From Gemmataceae bacterium (GTDB taxonomy: Bacteria > Planctomycetota > Planctomycetia > Gemmatales > Gemmataceae), in assembly GCA_022616435.1 (NCBI GenBank), contig JAKEET010000096.1:18514-82513 (forward strand): a stretch of 64,000 bases of DNA, written 5' to 3'. Below, in pieces: positions 7,196-15,280 of this stretch (position 1 is its first letter; every line of letters starts with the position of its first letter). The notes beneath the pieces are model-generated. The model worked only from the letters and a program-made list of their open reading frames with translations. It did not search any database and was not told the DNA's origin. The position numbers were made by a program, and so were the translations under genes.

Positions 7196-8998
7196 ATCAA
7201 ACGGCATCCGCAACGTCGGCGGGTTGGCGTAGCGCCGCATCTTCAAGGTGACGCGGCCGCCGGCGCCGGGGGCGAGCCGCACATCCACGAACGCGGCGTT
7301 GACCGGCACGCTAAGCCCGCCGAGCGTCGCCTCGACGAGCCGATGTTCGCCGTACGCTCCGCCTTGCACCGTCACGCGCCGGGCGGCGAGCGGGTTGGTG
7401 TTGACCAGCGCGACGGTCACTTCATCCGCGGTCAGCTTCTCGATCAGCGCCGCCACGTCGTCGGGCAGGCCGGCGCGACGTTTCTCCGGGTCGAAGTACC
7501 GCAGCCGGGCGAACAAGAGCTTGCCGCGGTTCTTGGGCGGCAAGCCGCCCATGGCCAGCTCGATCATCGACTCGACGCTGCACGGGTTCAGCCGCAGCGG
7601 GTCGTCGGCGAGGCGCGTGTCGGGCGTGGTCGTGTCCTTGCGCATGGCGGCGACGCGTTGGCGCAGTCGTTCCAGATCCGCGCGCAAGGCGGTTTCGGGA
7701 TACGTCGGACTCTTGCCGTCGAGGTAGTCCAGCCAGCGATTGGCCGGCACGCTGCCGCGGTCGCCGCTTTTCATCGTGCTGTAATAGATGTCCAGGGCGC
7801 CGTGGGCGTATTTCTGCGGCTTGTAATCGTACCAACCCTGGTCGCCGTACATGTGCGGATAGGACGTTTGCCCGTTTACCGTCTTCTTGTGCGAGTTGAC
7901 GATGTCGATCTGCTTGCGCCAGCCGTCGAGGTACTTGTCGTCGCCGGTCAGCAGGTAGGCGTTCATGAAGCCGATCATGGCGCGGTCGTGGCCGTTGCGA
8001 TGGGCCAGCTTGCCGGTCTGCGGGACGATCACCGAGAACCCCCAGCCATAGACGCCGCCGTACCATTTGCCGCCGGCCGACGAGCCGATCTTGCCGTCGA
8101 GGCCGACGTTGCTCGGGATGATGCCGCCGTTGGCCTTCATGCGCTCCAGCCAGGCGTCGGCGTACTCGAGCAACCACGCTTTGTACTTCGGCTCGTGGGC
8201 GAGCATGTAGGCGTTGGCCGCCAGGCACGTGGCCATCAAGTTCTGCGGGTGGTCGCCGACGATGTCGTTGTAATCCTTGAAGTGGTCGAGCATCTCCTGA
8301 TAAGTGCGTTCGCCGTGGCCGAGCTTGAAGCGGTTGCCGACCTCGATGGGATCGCCGGCCCAATCGAGCGCCGTGGCCTTGCGCAGCAGCGGCCCGCGGC
8401 TGCCGTTGAACATGCTTTTGATGATCTTGTGCTTGGGGTCGTAGTTGGGGGCGTCGGGATCCTCGTTCATGTAGAACCCGGCATAGCGGCGCACGCGCTG
8501 CTGAAACATGCGGTCGGATGGATCGGACAGGCCCTGCAAGTTGAAGACGACCAGGCCCTCGCCGTTGTGCAGCCAGTCCATGGTGACGGGGAATTCCTTG
8601 TAGTACATGCCGTCCTTGCCGAAGGGGACGTGGGTGGTCTTGGCGAGGGTGTACTGGCGAAGATGTCCTTCCCAGGCTTTCTTGTACATGCGCAGGATGT
8701 CGTCGGCGCCGCCGAGGGCGTGGAGGATGGGCCAATCGGTGAGGTTTTCGATGGCGTCGTCGGGCCCGTCGTCGCCACCCCAGCGTTCGACGCACAGGAG
8801 CCAGCCGCGCTCGTCGAAGTAGCGGTCGAAGAATTCGCGGCAGGCGGCGGCGTTGGCCTTCAACAGGTGGCGCTGGAGCAACGCCCAGGTTGGGGGAGAC
8901 ATGGGGGTGTTGAGGGAGACGGTGGGGGGTTGGGCCGGGGAAGGCGCTGGCAATGCCAATACCAGCGCAATGCCGAACAACACTCGAATGCGAATCAT
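7190..8998 (-). CDS. Secreted protein of unknown function, probable alpha/alpha-toroid polysaccharide-acting fold
   Basis: A signal peptide (MIRIRVLFGIALVLALPAPS) is followed by about 580 residues rich in W, Y and H. The sequence includes helical-repeat-like stretches such as ILHALGGADDILRMYKKAWE, HPQNLMATCLAANAYMLAHE and RAMIGFMNAYLLTGDDKYLD. Repeated paired helices with aromatic clefts are typical of glycoside hydrolases and polysaccharide lyases with alpha/alpha toroid folds, but I see no diagnostic catalytic motif. The C-terminal 100 residues look like a beta-rich accessory domain. The ATG at 8998 is preferred to an upstream one at 9046, which would put a charged stretch before the signal peptide. 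The gene converges on the DUF1080 gene with a 6-bp overlap. Confidence 0.65.
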   Translation of the reverse strand: MIRIRVLFGIALVLALPAPSPAQPPTVSLNTPMSPPTWALLQRHLLKANAAACREFFDRYFDERGWLLCVERWGGDDGPDDAIENLTDWPILHALGGADDILRMYKKAWEGHLRQYTLAKTTHVPFGKDGMYYKEFPVTMDWLHNGEGLVVFNLQGLSDPSDRMFQQRVRRYAGFYMNEDPDAPNYDPKHKIIKSMFNGSRGPLLRKATALDWAGDPIEVGNRFKLGHGERTYQEMLDHFKDYNDIVGDHPQNLMATCLAANAYMLAHEPKYKAWLLEYADAWLERMKANGGIIPSNVGLDGKIGSSAGGKWYGGVYGWGFSVIVPQTGKLAHRNGHDRAMIGFMNAYLLTGDDKYLDGWRKQIDIVNSHKKTVNGQTSYPHMYGDQGWYDYKPQKYAHGALDIYYSTMKSGDRGSVPANRWLDYLDGKSPTYPETALRADLERLRQRVAAMRKDTTTPDTRLADDPLRLNPCSVESMIELAMGGLPPKNRGKLLFARLRYFDPEKRRAGLPDDVAALIEKLTADEVTVALVNTNPLAARRVTVQGGAYGEHRLVEATLGGLSVPVNAAFVDVRLAPGAGGRVTLKMRRYANPPTLRMPFDS

Positions 8999-9199
8999 GT
9001 TCCCCCCGGGCTTATCGTGGTTCCTCATTCTTCGCGACGCCGTCACCCTTGTCGTCGTCCAAGGCGTCGTTCACGAGCCGCGACCCCATATGTCACGGCG
9101 CCAACGGATCCACGGAGCACACGATGGGACGGCGCTTGGTCGCGACGGAGAGTCATGATTCCCCCAAGGGAGTGCGCGTTGTCTGCGGCTATCGCCGAG

Positions 9200-9550
9200 C
9201 TAGTCGGTTGAAGTCGTCGGGGCAAGACCATTGACTTCCGATTCAATCATGCCCCAACTGTTCTGATAATCCAAAAACACAGCTCGAAAAGAGGCATCAT
9301 CCATGTCCAGGATCGACAGGTAATCGTAGCCGTGAGCGTATTTGGATTTGTAAAGGGCCAAGACCTCGCGCACCAAATCACGATTCTTAACTTCCCAGCG
9401 CATCATGAGCGCTGGAAGAATCTCAACTGTGTCGGCAAGATCATGCATTTGTTGCAAATGACCACCGGGCGCCAAGTTTCGCAACTCATGAAAGCAACGT
9501 TGCAAGATAACCAGGAGCTTTTGCTGCAGAATCATCGGCATCGCGTCCAT
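9200..9550 (-). CDS. Small acidic protein, possible immunity protein for the adjacent ParB-like gene
   Basis: The gene encodes 116 residues with no signal peptide or membrane segment, rich in aspartate and leucine (for example LDMDDASFRAVFLDYQNSWG). I do not recognise the family. It starts 11 bp downstream of the stop of a small ParB-like gene on the same strand, an arrangement typical of toxin then immunity gene pairs. Calling it an immunity protein is inference from position, size and acidity only. Confidence 0.5.
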   Translation of the reverse strand: MDAMPMILQQKLLVILQRCFHELRNLAPGGHLQQMHDLADTVEILPALMMRWEVKNRDLVREVLALYKSKYAHGYDYLSILDMDDASFRAVFLDYQNSWGMIESEVNGLAPTTSTD

Positions 9551-9561
9551 CGTTGGCTCCT

Positions 9562-9876
9562 TTAGCTTTGGATTCGCACCTGCGCCAAGGGAATCGACTT
9601 CTTCTGACCCGATGCTCCGAGCGGCTGAAGCGAGATGGGCGGAATCCTCGCACGCCCTTGAACCGTGCCCATGGCTGACTCAAGTGCGCCGTACTTGCGT
9701 CGCGGGTCAGAACGGCTGATCACGCTCTTGGGCGAATGCAAGTCTTTTAGCTGAGCCATCAGCGTTCGCGGAGGTTGACCATCGACAAACAAGACCGCTG
9801 GAATCATTCGCAGGCCATTCTCCCGCGCGGCCACGGCACGATGGACTCCATCCTCGATGAAGTACTGGGGATCCAT
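9562..9876 (-). CDS. Small ParB-like nuclease-domain protein, orphan toxin-like
   Basis: The 104-residue protein opens with MDPQYFIEDGVHRAVAAREN and continues GLRMIPAVLFVDGQP. The DGVHRAVAARE(N)G motif followed by IPAxL is the core of ParB/sulfiredoxin-type domains, which also occur as the C-terminal toxin module of polymorphic toxins. Only the tip of the domain is present before a basic, proline-containing tail; an in-frame TGA lies five codons upstream of the ATG. It is therefore either a free-standing small toxin or the detached C-terminal end of a larger toxin. The gene directly downstream may encode its immunity partner. Confidence 0.5.
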   Translation of the reverse strand: MDPQYFIEDGVHRAVAARENGLRMIPAVLFVDGQPPRTLMAQLKDLHSPKSVISRSDPRRKYGALESAMGTVQGRARIPPISLQPLGASGQKKSIPLAQVRIQS

Positions 9877-10000
9877 AGCCGACGAACCTCATTCTACCAC
9901 AGTAGCAGACCCGCCTTCAACGTTCTCGTTTCTTGTCCCGGCAAGGCGTTCCGTTTACAATAGCTCCTGCCCGCCCCAATCTAACGATCCGGAACACACG

Positions 10001-11065
10001 ATGCGACTCAGTTTTTCTCTTGCAACTGCCCTCGTCCTCATTTCGGCAGTGCCTTCCTGGGCCGACGAGCCGCTCACCCTCAAGAACTACAAGGCCCCCG
10101 CGGAGAACAGCAAGGACGAGCCGCTCGCCCCGAATTTCTCGCTCGCCAAGGCGACCGACTTTCTCGATAACGCCGCCCTCCAGTGGACCGACAAACGGAC
10201 TTGCTTCTCGTGCCACACGAACTTCGCCTATCTCTACGCCCGGCCGCTGGTGTCCGCGAAAGTCCCTGCACATGACGAAGTCCGCAAAGCCTTGGAAGAA
10301 ATGGTCAGCGTCCGCTGGCAGGAGAAGGGCCCGCGCTGGGATGCCGAGGTGGTCGCGTCGGCCGCCGCCCTGGCCTTCAACGACGCCCACACCACCGGGA
10401 AGCTCCATCCGGTGACCAAGACGGCGCTCGATCGCATCTGGACCGTGCAGCAAAAAGACGGCGGCTTCCGGTGGCTCAAATGCGCCTGGCCGCCGATGGA
10501 GAATGACGATCACTACGGCGTGACGCTGGCGGCGCTGGCGGTCGGTTTTGCGCCCGGCGACTACGCCAAGACCGACGTTGCCAGGAAGGGCCTGGCGCAG
10601 GTCCGGACCTGGCTGCGCGTCAACCCGCCGCAGAATCGCCATCACGACGCCATGGTGCTGTGGGTGTCCACGTATCTCGACGGCTTCATGACGAAAAAAG
10701 AACAGCACGACACCATCGCCGAGCTGCTGCGCAATCAACGTCCCGACGGCGGCTGGAACAGCGCCAGCCTCGGCTACTGGAAGCGGCACCGGGATGAAAA
10801 GGTCCCGCAGGACTACGCGACCGCAGACGGCTACGCGACCGGTTTCGTGATCTATGTGCTGCGCCGCGCCGGCGTGCCCGCGAACGACCCGGCCATCGGC
10901 AAGGGCGTCGCTTGGTTGAAGTCCAATCAGCGCGAGAGCGGCCGCTGGTACACGCGCTCGCTCTACAAGGACAACAAGCACTACCTGTCGCACGCCGGCA
11001 CCTCGTTCGCGGTGATGGCGCTGGCCGAGTGCCAGGCGTTATCGAAACCGGCCGGCGCCGACTGA
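10001..11065 (+). CDS. Secreted terpene-cyclase/prenyltransferase-fold protein with a CxxCH motif
   Basis: A signal peptide (MRLSFSLATALVLISAVPSWA) is followed by a 330-residue domain of repeated helices. It contains QW-like repeats such as QKDGGFRWLKCAWP, NQRPDGGWNSASLGYW, VAWLKSNQRESGRWYTRSLY and HAGTSFAVMALAEC, as in squalene-hopene cyclase and related toroids. The DxDD catalytic motif of true cyclases is not seen, and the length is half that of a cyclase, so a cyclase reaction is unlikely. Near the N-terminus RTCFSCHTNFAYL contains CxxCH, a possible c-type haem site in an exported protein. The ATG at 10001 is the start of the signal peptide. Confidence 0.7.
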   Translation: MRLSFSLATALVLISAVPSWADEPLTLKNYKAPAENSKDEPLAPNFSLAKATDFLDNAALQWTDKRTCFSCHTNFAYLYARPLVSAKVPAHDEVRKALEEMVSVRWQEKGPRWDAEVVASAAALAFNDAHTTGKLHPVTKTALDRIWTVQQKDGGFRWLKCAWPPMENDDHYGVTLAALAVGFAPGDYAKTDVARKGLAQVRTWLRVNPPQNRHHDAMVLWVSTYLDGFMTKKEQHDTIAELLRNQRPDGGWNSASLGYWKRHRDEKVPQDYATADGYATGFVIYVLRRAGVPANDPAIGKGVAWLKSNQRESGRWYTRSLYKDNKHYLSHAGTSFAVMALAECQALSKPAGAD

Positions 11066-11147
11066 ATCGGACGGGCCGGAACTTTTCGCCTGCCCCACAG
11101 TCTAATGCACAGGGGAAGGCGGCCGGACTACTGAACGGAGGTCAATC

Positions 11148-11747
11148 ATGTCAAGAACGCTCGGCTTCGGCGCTTTGATGATAACGGCTGTGCTGGTCGT
11201 GACCGACCAGGCCCAAGGACAGAAGCGCGACAACAAGGGAACCGTCATTCCAGCGACGCCGCAAGACTACAAGGTTTTGGAGCGCGTGCAGACCGTGACC
11301 GCCATCATCGCCGCGGCCGACGCGCAGTCGGTGCGGTTCCGCATCGAGACGCCGCGGCTGGTGCCCAGCAAGAACAAGGGGGGCGGCAGGAACAAGAACA
11401 GGAAACAATATCCCCCGCAGGTGGTCCTTGACTCCAAGGAATTTGAGCTCGACCTGGCCGACGGCGTGGTCGTGAAGCGCACCTACGTCGCGCCGGAATA
11501 CGACGACAAGGGCTTTTTCAAGGTCAACGAGGCCGACGCCAAGGAGCTGCGCAGCAAGGGCTACATCGCCTCGAAAGTTGAAGACATCCGTTCCGGCAAC
11601 ATCGCCAAGCTGGTGCTGGTCGCCCCCAAGCGCGGCAAGGACCAGGGCGTCGGCAACGCCGCCAGGTCGACCGTGAAAGCAATCTACTTGTTGAAGGAGG
11701 GCGTCCCGGTCGCAACCCCGAACGAGAAGAAGAAGAAAAAGAAATGA
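11148..11747 (+). CDS. Secreted protein of unknown function with lysine-rich C-terminus
   Basis: The protein has 199 residues with a signal peptide (MSRTLGFGALMITAVLVVTDQAQG), a beta-rich middle (VVLDSKEFELDLADGVVVKR) and a C-terminus ending in a run of lysines (NEKKKKKK). A very basic loop, KNKGGGRNKNRKQ, lies near residue 80. An AACGGAGG ribosome-binding site precedes the ATG at 11148. No family is recognised. Poly-lysine tails of this kind are common in exported planctomycete proteins and may bind anionic wall or nucleic acid material, but that is conjecture. Confidence 0.65.
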   Translation: MSRTLGFGALMITAVLVVTDQAQGQKRDNKGTVIPATPQDYKVLERVQTVTAIIAAADAQSVRFRIETPRLVPSKNKGGGRNKNRKQYPPQVVLDSKEFELDLADGVVVKRTYVAPEYDDKGFFKVNEADAKELRSKGYIASKVEDIRSGNIAKLVLVAPKRGKDQGVGNAARSTVKAIYLLKEGVPVATPNEKKKKKK

Positions 11748-11796
11748 CCCCGGCCGGTGTCGCGGCCGTATCCCACCTGATCCAGTACAACATCAT

Positions 11797-11827
11797 CACC
11801 CGCGGCTTGATCCGCGGGTGTTTTTGT
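11797..11827 (+). terminator. Rho-independent terminator
   Basis: A 9-bp perfect GC-rich stem (CACCCGCGG pairing with CCGCGGGTG) with a 6-nt loop is followed directly by TTTTTGTT. It lies 50 bp after the stop of the lysine-tailed secreted protein gene and just before the AlkA-like gene, so it should end the upstream transcript. Confidence 0.75.
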
Positions 11828-11835
11828 TGAGCACC

Positions 11836-12459
11836 ATGTCCACCCCCGAGTATCGAAAAGCCCGCCGCCATCTGGGCCGCCGTGACGCGGTCCTCGGCAA
11901 GCTGATTCGCGCGATCGGCCCATGCACCTTGCGCGCCACCGACGATCACTTCGGCATCCTGGTGCGCTCGATCGTGTCGCAACAGATTTCCACGAAAGCG
12001 GCGATGGCCATCTCCGGCCGGCTGGTCAAGGCGCTGGGCCGGCGCGGCTTGCGGCCCAAGAGCATCCTCGACGCGGATGACCGCTTGCTGCGCGAAGCCG
12101 GCCTCTCCGCCAACAAGATGCGGTCGCTGCGGGACCTGGCGGCGAAGTGCGCGGCGGGCGACGTGCCGCTGCGCAGGCTGCCCGACATGGACGACGAAGC
12201 GGTAGTCGAGGCCCTCACCCTGGTCCACGGCATCGGCCGCTGGACGGCGGAGATGTTCCTGATCTTCTCGCTGGGCCGGCTCGACGTGCTGCCGGTCGGC
12301 GATTACGGGCTGCGCGCGGGTGTGCAGCGACAATACGAGCTGGACGACCTTCCCGACAAGAACACGCTCACCACCGTCGCCGAGCCGTGGCGGCCCTATC
12401 GCACGGTCGGCACCTGGTTCATCTGGCGCAGCTTCGGCAACGTACCGCAATCGGAATGA
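11836..12459 (+). CDS. DNA-3-methyladenine glycosylase II (AlkA-type HhH-GPD)
   Basis: The 207-residue protein contains the HhH-GPD core: ILVRSIVSQQISTKAAMAI, then the helix-hairpin-helix LTLVHGIGRWTAEMFLIFSL and the catalytic aspartate in DVLPVGDYGLRAG. This is the base-excision repair enzyme that removes alkylated purines from DNA in the cytoplasm. It lacks the N-terminal TBP-like domain of E. coli AlkA, matching the compact AlkA group found in many bacteria. The ATG at 11836 is preferred because a GTG at 11818 would lie inside the upstream terminator hairpin. Confidence 0.88.
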   Translation: MSTPEYRKARRHLGRRDAVLGKLIRAIGPCTLRATDDHFGILVRSIVSQQISTKAAMAISGRLVKALGRRGLRPKSILDADDRLLREAGLSANKMRSLRDLAAKCAAGDVPLRRLPDMDDEAVVEALTLVHGIGRWTAEMFLIFSLGRLDVLPVGDYGLRAGVQRQYELDDLPDKNTLTTVAEPWRPYRTVGTWFIWRSFGNVPQSE

Positions 12460-12472
12460 AACAAACAGCCCG

Positions 12473-12511
12473 CAGCGCCAGCAAGCGGGCAGCCGCCCTT
12501 GCTGGCGCTGC
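12473..12511. repeat. Intergenic hairpin repeat
   Basis: Two 13-nt arms, CAGCGCCAGCAAG and its exact inverse, flank a 12-13 nt GC-rich loop (CGGGCAGCCGCC). The hairpin lies between the AlkA-like gene and the permease gene. No T-tract follows, so it is more likely a dispersed repeat or an mRNA stabiliser than an intrinsic terminator. Confidence 0.5.
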
Positions 12512-12532
12512 CGGCTGGTGTACGACTCTTCT

Positions 12533-13312
12533 ATGGAATATCTCTGGCTTTGCCTGGCCGCCTTCGGCGCCGGCGCCGTCAACGCCATCGCCGGCGGCGG
12601 CACCCTCTTGACCTTTCCCGCGCTGCGCTTCTCGCCGTTGGGATCGTTTCCGGAGGGCTCAATCCTCGCCAACGCCACCAGCACCGTCGCCCTGTTGCCG
12701 GGTTCCGTTGCCAGCGCCTGGGGCTATCGCAGGGAGCTGGCCGCCTGCCGACGCTGGCTGATCCTCCTCGGCATCCCGAGCCTGATCGGCGGCGGCGCGG
12801 GCGCATGTCTCTTGATCTTCGGCGGCGAGCGGGCGTTCGCGGCGATTGTTCCTTGGCTCATTCTCGCCGCCGCCACCCTGTTCTTGCTGCAACCGACGCT
12901 CGTGCGCTTCTTTCGCCGGCACGCCGCCCAGGGTCCGCCGGCGGCACGATTGCTGGCCGTGATCGTGGTCTGCCAGCTCCTGATCGGTCTCTACGGCGGC
13001 TACTTCGGCGCCGGCATCGGCATCCTGATGCTCAGCACCCTCTCCTTTCTCGGCCTGGACGATATCCATCACGTCAACGCGCTCAAGTCGTTCCTCGCGT
13101 TCTGCATGAACGGCGTGTCGGCCACGCTCTTGATCGTTCTCGATCGCGTGTACTGGCCCTACGGCATCGCCATGGCCCTGGCCGCCATGGCCGGCGGCTA
13201 CGCCGGCGCTCGGCTGGCGCTGACGCTGCGGCCGCCGATGGTCCGGTGGATCGTGATCGTGCTGGGGTTTAGCCTGGCGGGGTATTATTTCTATCGCGAA
13301 TGGTGGAGATGA
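12533..13312 (+). CDS. TauE/SafE-family membrane permease (sulfite/anion exporter-like)
   Basis: The 259-residue hydrophobic protein begins MEYLWLCLAAFGAGAVNAIAGGGTLLTFPAL, the signature first helix of the TauE/SafE (DUF81) family, with a duplicated motif LIGLYGGYFGAGIGILML in the second half. About seven or eight transmembrane helices can be drawn. Members export sulfite, sulfoacetate or other small anions across the cytoplasmic membrane; the substrate cannot be told here. The ATG at 12533 begins the first helix, and an upstream extension would be non-membrane low-complexity sequence. Confidence 0.85.
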   Translation: MEYLWLCLAAFGAGAVNAIAGGGTLLTFPALRFSPLGSFPEGSILANATSTVALLPGSVASAWGYRRELAACRRWLILLGIPSLIGGGAGACLLIFGGERAFAAIVPWLILAAATLFLLQPTLVRFFRRHAAQGPPAARLLAVIVVCQLLIGLYGGYFGAGIGILMLSTLSFLGLDDIHHVNALKSFLAFCMNGVSATLLIVLDRVYWPYGIAMALAAMAGGYAGARLALTLRPPMVRWIVIVLGFSLAGYYFYREWWR

Positions 13313-13315
13313 CCG

Positions 13316-13612
13316 TCATTCGCCCTTTCTCCAAATCGCGGCGAAATCACGAGCTCCGTGGAGAATGCGCAGGATCTCCACAGTCTTGCCCTCGATTCGA
13401 AAGAAAATCACAAATGGGGAAACGGCAAAGCTCCGCAAACCAACCGCCAACTCATCACGCGGTCGTCCCATCCCGGGAAAGCGCGCCAACATGCGGCATT
13501 GCTTGCGGATCCTTGTGACGTATCGATCTGCACCCGTTTTGCCGGCTGGGGACACGTAGTCCCATACATCATCCAGGTCCGTCCGCGCCCGAGGTGTGAT
13601 GCGCAGCTTCAT
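13316..13612 (-). CDS. ParE/RelE-family toxin of a type II toxin-antitoxin module
   Basis: The 98-residue protein MKLRITPRARTDLDDVWDYV has the ParE pattern: an N-terminal strand, helix pair ARTDLDDVWDYV...ADRYVTRIRKQC, then FPGMGRPRDEL, LRSFAVSPFVIFFRI and VEILRILHGARDF. ParE toxins poison DNA gyrase; RelE-like members cleave mRNA, and the end HGARDF favours ParE. The gene overlaps its antitoxin by 4 bp, implying translational coupling. It converges on the permease gene with a 3-bp gap. Confidence 0.88.
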   Translation of the reverse strand: MKLRITPRARTDLDDVWDYVSPAGKTGADRYVTRIRKQCRMLARFPGMGRPRDELAVGLRSFAVSPFVIFFRIEGKTVEILRILHGARDFAAIWRKGE

Positions 13613-13917
13613 ACGCTTTTCGCCTTGCGCTTCTTTGCGTCGCGCTCCTTCGCCTTGCGCTTCAGTCGTTCGCGGCCCGAACGCTTGATCTCCTCGATCA
13701 ACTCATCGTTGAACTCCAAGAGCTCGCCGCGTTCTGCCTCCTCCAGCCCCAGCGCGATTTCACGCCGCAAGTCCTCCAGTTTTTCAGCATCCGTCCGGTT
13801 CTGGGCCTGCAGCAAGCGCAAGGCGTCGCCGATAACACCATGCTTGGAGCGATACCGACCGGACGAAATCTGTTTCTTGACGATAGCGGCAAGATCAGGC
13901 GGCAATGTGATGTTCAT
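13609..13917 (-). CDS. ParD-like antitoxin
   Basis: From the ATG at 13917 the protein reads MNITLPPDLAAIVKKQISSG, then RYRSKHGVIGDALRLLQ, a ribbon-helix-helix domain typical of ParD/CopG antitoxins. A charged, lysine-rich helical tail (KRSGRERLKRKAKERDAKKR) follows and is the likely toxin-binding part. The ParD strand-helix-helix dimer binds its own promoter and represses the operon. An upstream start at 14019 would add an unrelated 34-residue leader. It lies directly upstream of the toxin gene with a 4-bp overlap. Confidence 0.85.
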   Translation of the reverse strand: MNITLPPDLAAIVKKQISSGRYRSKHGVIGDALRLLQAQNRTDAEKLEDLRREIALGLEEAERGELLEFNDELIEEIKRSGRERLKRKAKERDAKKRKAKSV

Positions 13918-13987
13918 TTCTTGGGCTCCTCGTAAACCGGGATTAGCATAGCACCAGATAAGATGAACTGTCAAAGGAATCGTGCCC

Positions 13988-15157
13988 ATGCCCGACCCCT
14001 TGCCCCAAGTCCGCCTCAAGATCGAACGCCGCTCGAACCATCCCTGGATCTTTCAGAAAATGGTCGAGAAGCCGGCGATCAAGCTGCCCGGCGGCAGCGT
14101 CGTCGATATCCTCGACCGCGGCGGGCAATGGGTCGGCCGCGGCTTGTACAACGGGCATTCGCGCATCGCCCTCCGCGTGCTCACCGTCGATCCCAACGAA
14201 GCCATCGACGCGGCGTTCTTCGAACGCCGGTTAAGACGCGCCGTCGAGTTGCGCCGCGACTGGCTCAAGCTCGACGCGGTCACCGACGCCTACCGCCTGG
14301 TTTTTTCCGAAGGCGACGGCCTCAGCGGCCTGGTCGTCGATCGCTTCGGCGACACACTGGTGATGGAGTTTTTCGCCTTCGGCATGTACCGCTTCCGGCC
14401 GGTCATTCAGGAATGGCTCGCCCAGCAGTTCCCCGGCTGCCGGTTCTACTGGTTTGCCGAGGAGCACGTGCAGAAGCAGGAATCGTTCGACTGCCGCCCG
14501 CCCGAGCCGCCGCCGCCGGGCGTCATCACCGAGCACGGCGTCCGCTTTCGGGTGGCGCCGGGGAGCAAGCACAAGACCGGGTTCTTCCTCGACCAGCGCG
14601 ACAACCGCCTGACGCTGGCCGGCTTCTGTCCGGGCAAGCGCGTGCTCGACCTGTGCTGCAACACCGGCGGGTTCGCGGTCTATGCCAAGGCCAAAGGAGC
14701 CGCGGCCGAGGTGACCGGCGTCGATCTCGACGAGCAGGTCGTCGAGCTGGCCAAGCAGAACGCCAACCTGAATCAGGCTCGTGTCCGCTTCGTACAGGCC
14801 GACCTGTTCGCCTGGCTGCGCGACGTGGTTCCGCAGGGTCAGCGCTTCGACATTGTCGTGCTCGATCCGTCGAAGCAGACGCGCGAGCGCGAGGAAATCG
14901 ACTTCGCGCTCAAACGCTACCTCGACATGAACAAGCTGGCGCTGCAAGCCGTCGCGCCGGGCGGGCTTCTGGTGACGTGCTCGTGCACCGGTTTGATCGG
15001 CGAGGAGACTTTTCTCGAAACCGTGCGCCGCGCGGCCTGGCAGGCGAACCGCGTCGTCCAGGTCGTCAAGCTGTCCGGCGCCGGCCCGGACCACCCCTTC
15101 GTGGTTCACGCCCAGGAGGGACGCTACCTCAAGGCGGTGTGGTGCCGGGTGGAATAG
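13988..15157 (+). CDS. RlmI-like 23S rRNA (cytosine-C5) methyltransferase
   Basis: The N-terminal PUA-type domain (VRLKIERRSNHPWIFQKMVE) binds RNA. It is followed by an EEHD-like region (AVTDAYRLVFSEGDGLSGLVVDR) and a Rossmann methyltransferase with the SAM motif VLDLCCNTGGFAVYAKAKGA, acidic residue VTGVDLDEQVV, and the catalytic-loop motifs LDPSKQTR and VTCSCTG. The PUA plus class I domain order and the cysteine in TCSCTG match the RlmI/RlmO family that methylates cytosine in 23S rRNA. An ATG six bases upstream (13982) is an equal alternative start. The protein has about 389 residues, typical for the family. Confidence 0.88.
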   Translation: MPDPLPQVRLKIERRSNHPWIFQKMVEKPAIKLPGGSVVDILDRGGQWVGRGLYNGHSRIALRVLTVDPNEAIDAAFFERRLRRAVELRRDWLKLDAVTDAYRLVFSEGDGLSGLVVDRFGDTLVMEFFAFGMYRFRPVIQEWLAQQFPGCRFYWFAEEHVQKQESFDCRPPEPPPPGVITEHGVRFRVAPGSKHKTGFFLDQRDNRLTLAGFCPGKRVLDLCCNTGGFAVYAKAKGAAAEVTGVDLDEQVVELAKQNANLNQARVRFVQADLFAWLRDVVPQGQRFDIVVLDPSKQTREREEIDFALKRYLDMNKLALQAVAPGGLLVTCSCTGLIGEETFLETVRRAAWQANRVVQVVKLSGAGPDHPFVVHAQEGRYLKAVWCRVE

Positions 15158-15280
15158 CTGCAACGAGCGTTCGGGGGCGGCGGGCAGTGGACGAGTGACG
15201 GGAGAGCGGCGTCTTGCAATCTCGCCCGGCGTGCATAAACTCACTTTTCAGGTCAACGATGATCGATCGAGGACGTAAGC

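Noticed and set aside
7343..9211. Long plus-strand frame opposite the secreted toroid-like protein
   Set aside because: The minus-strand protein has a signal peptide and conserved-looking aromatic motifs, while the plus frame is low complexity without a domain.
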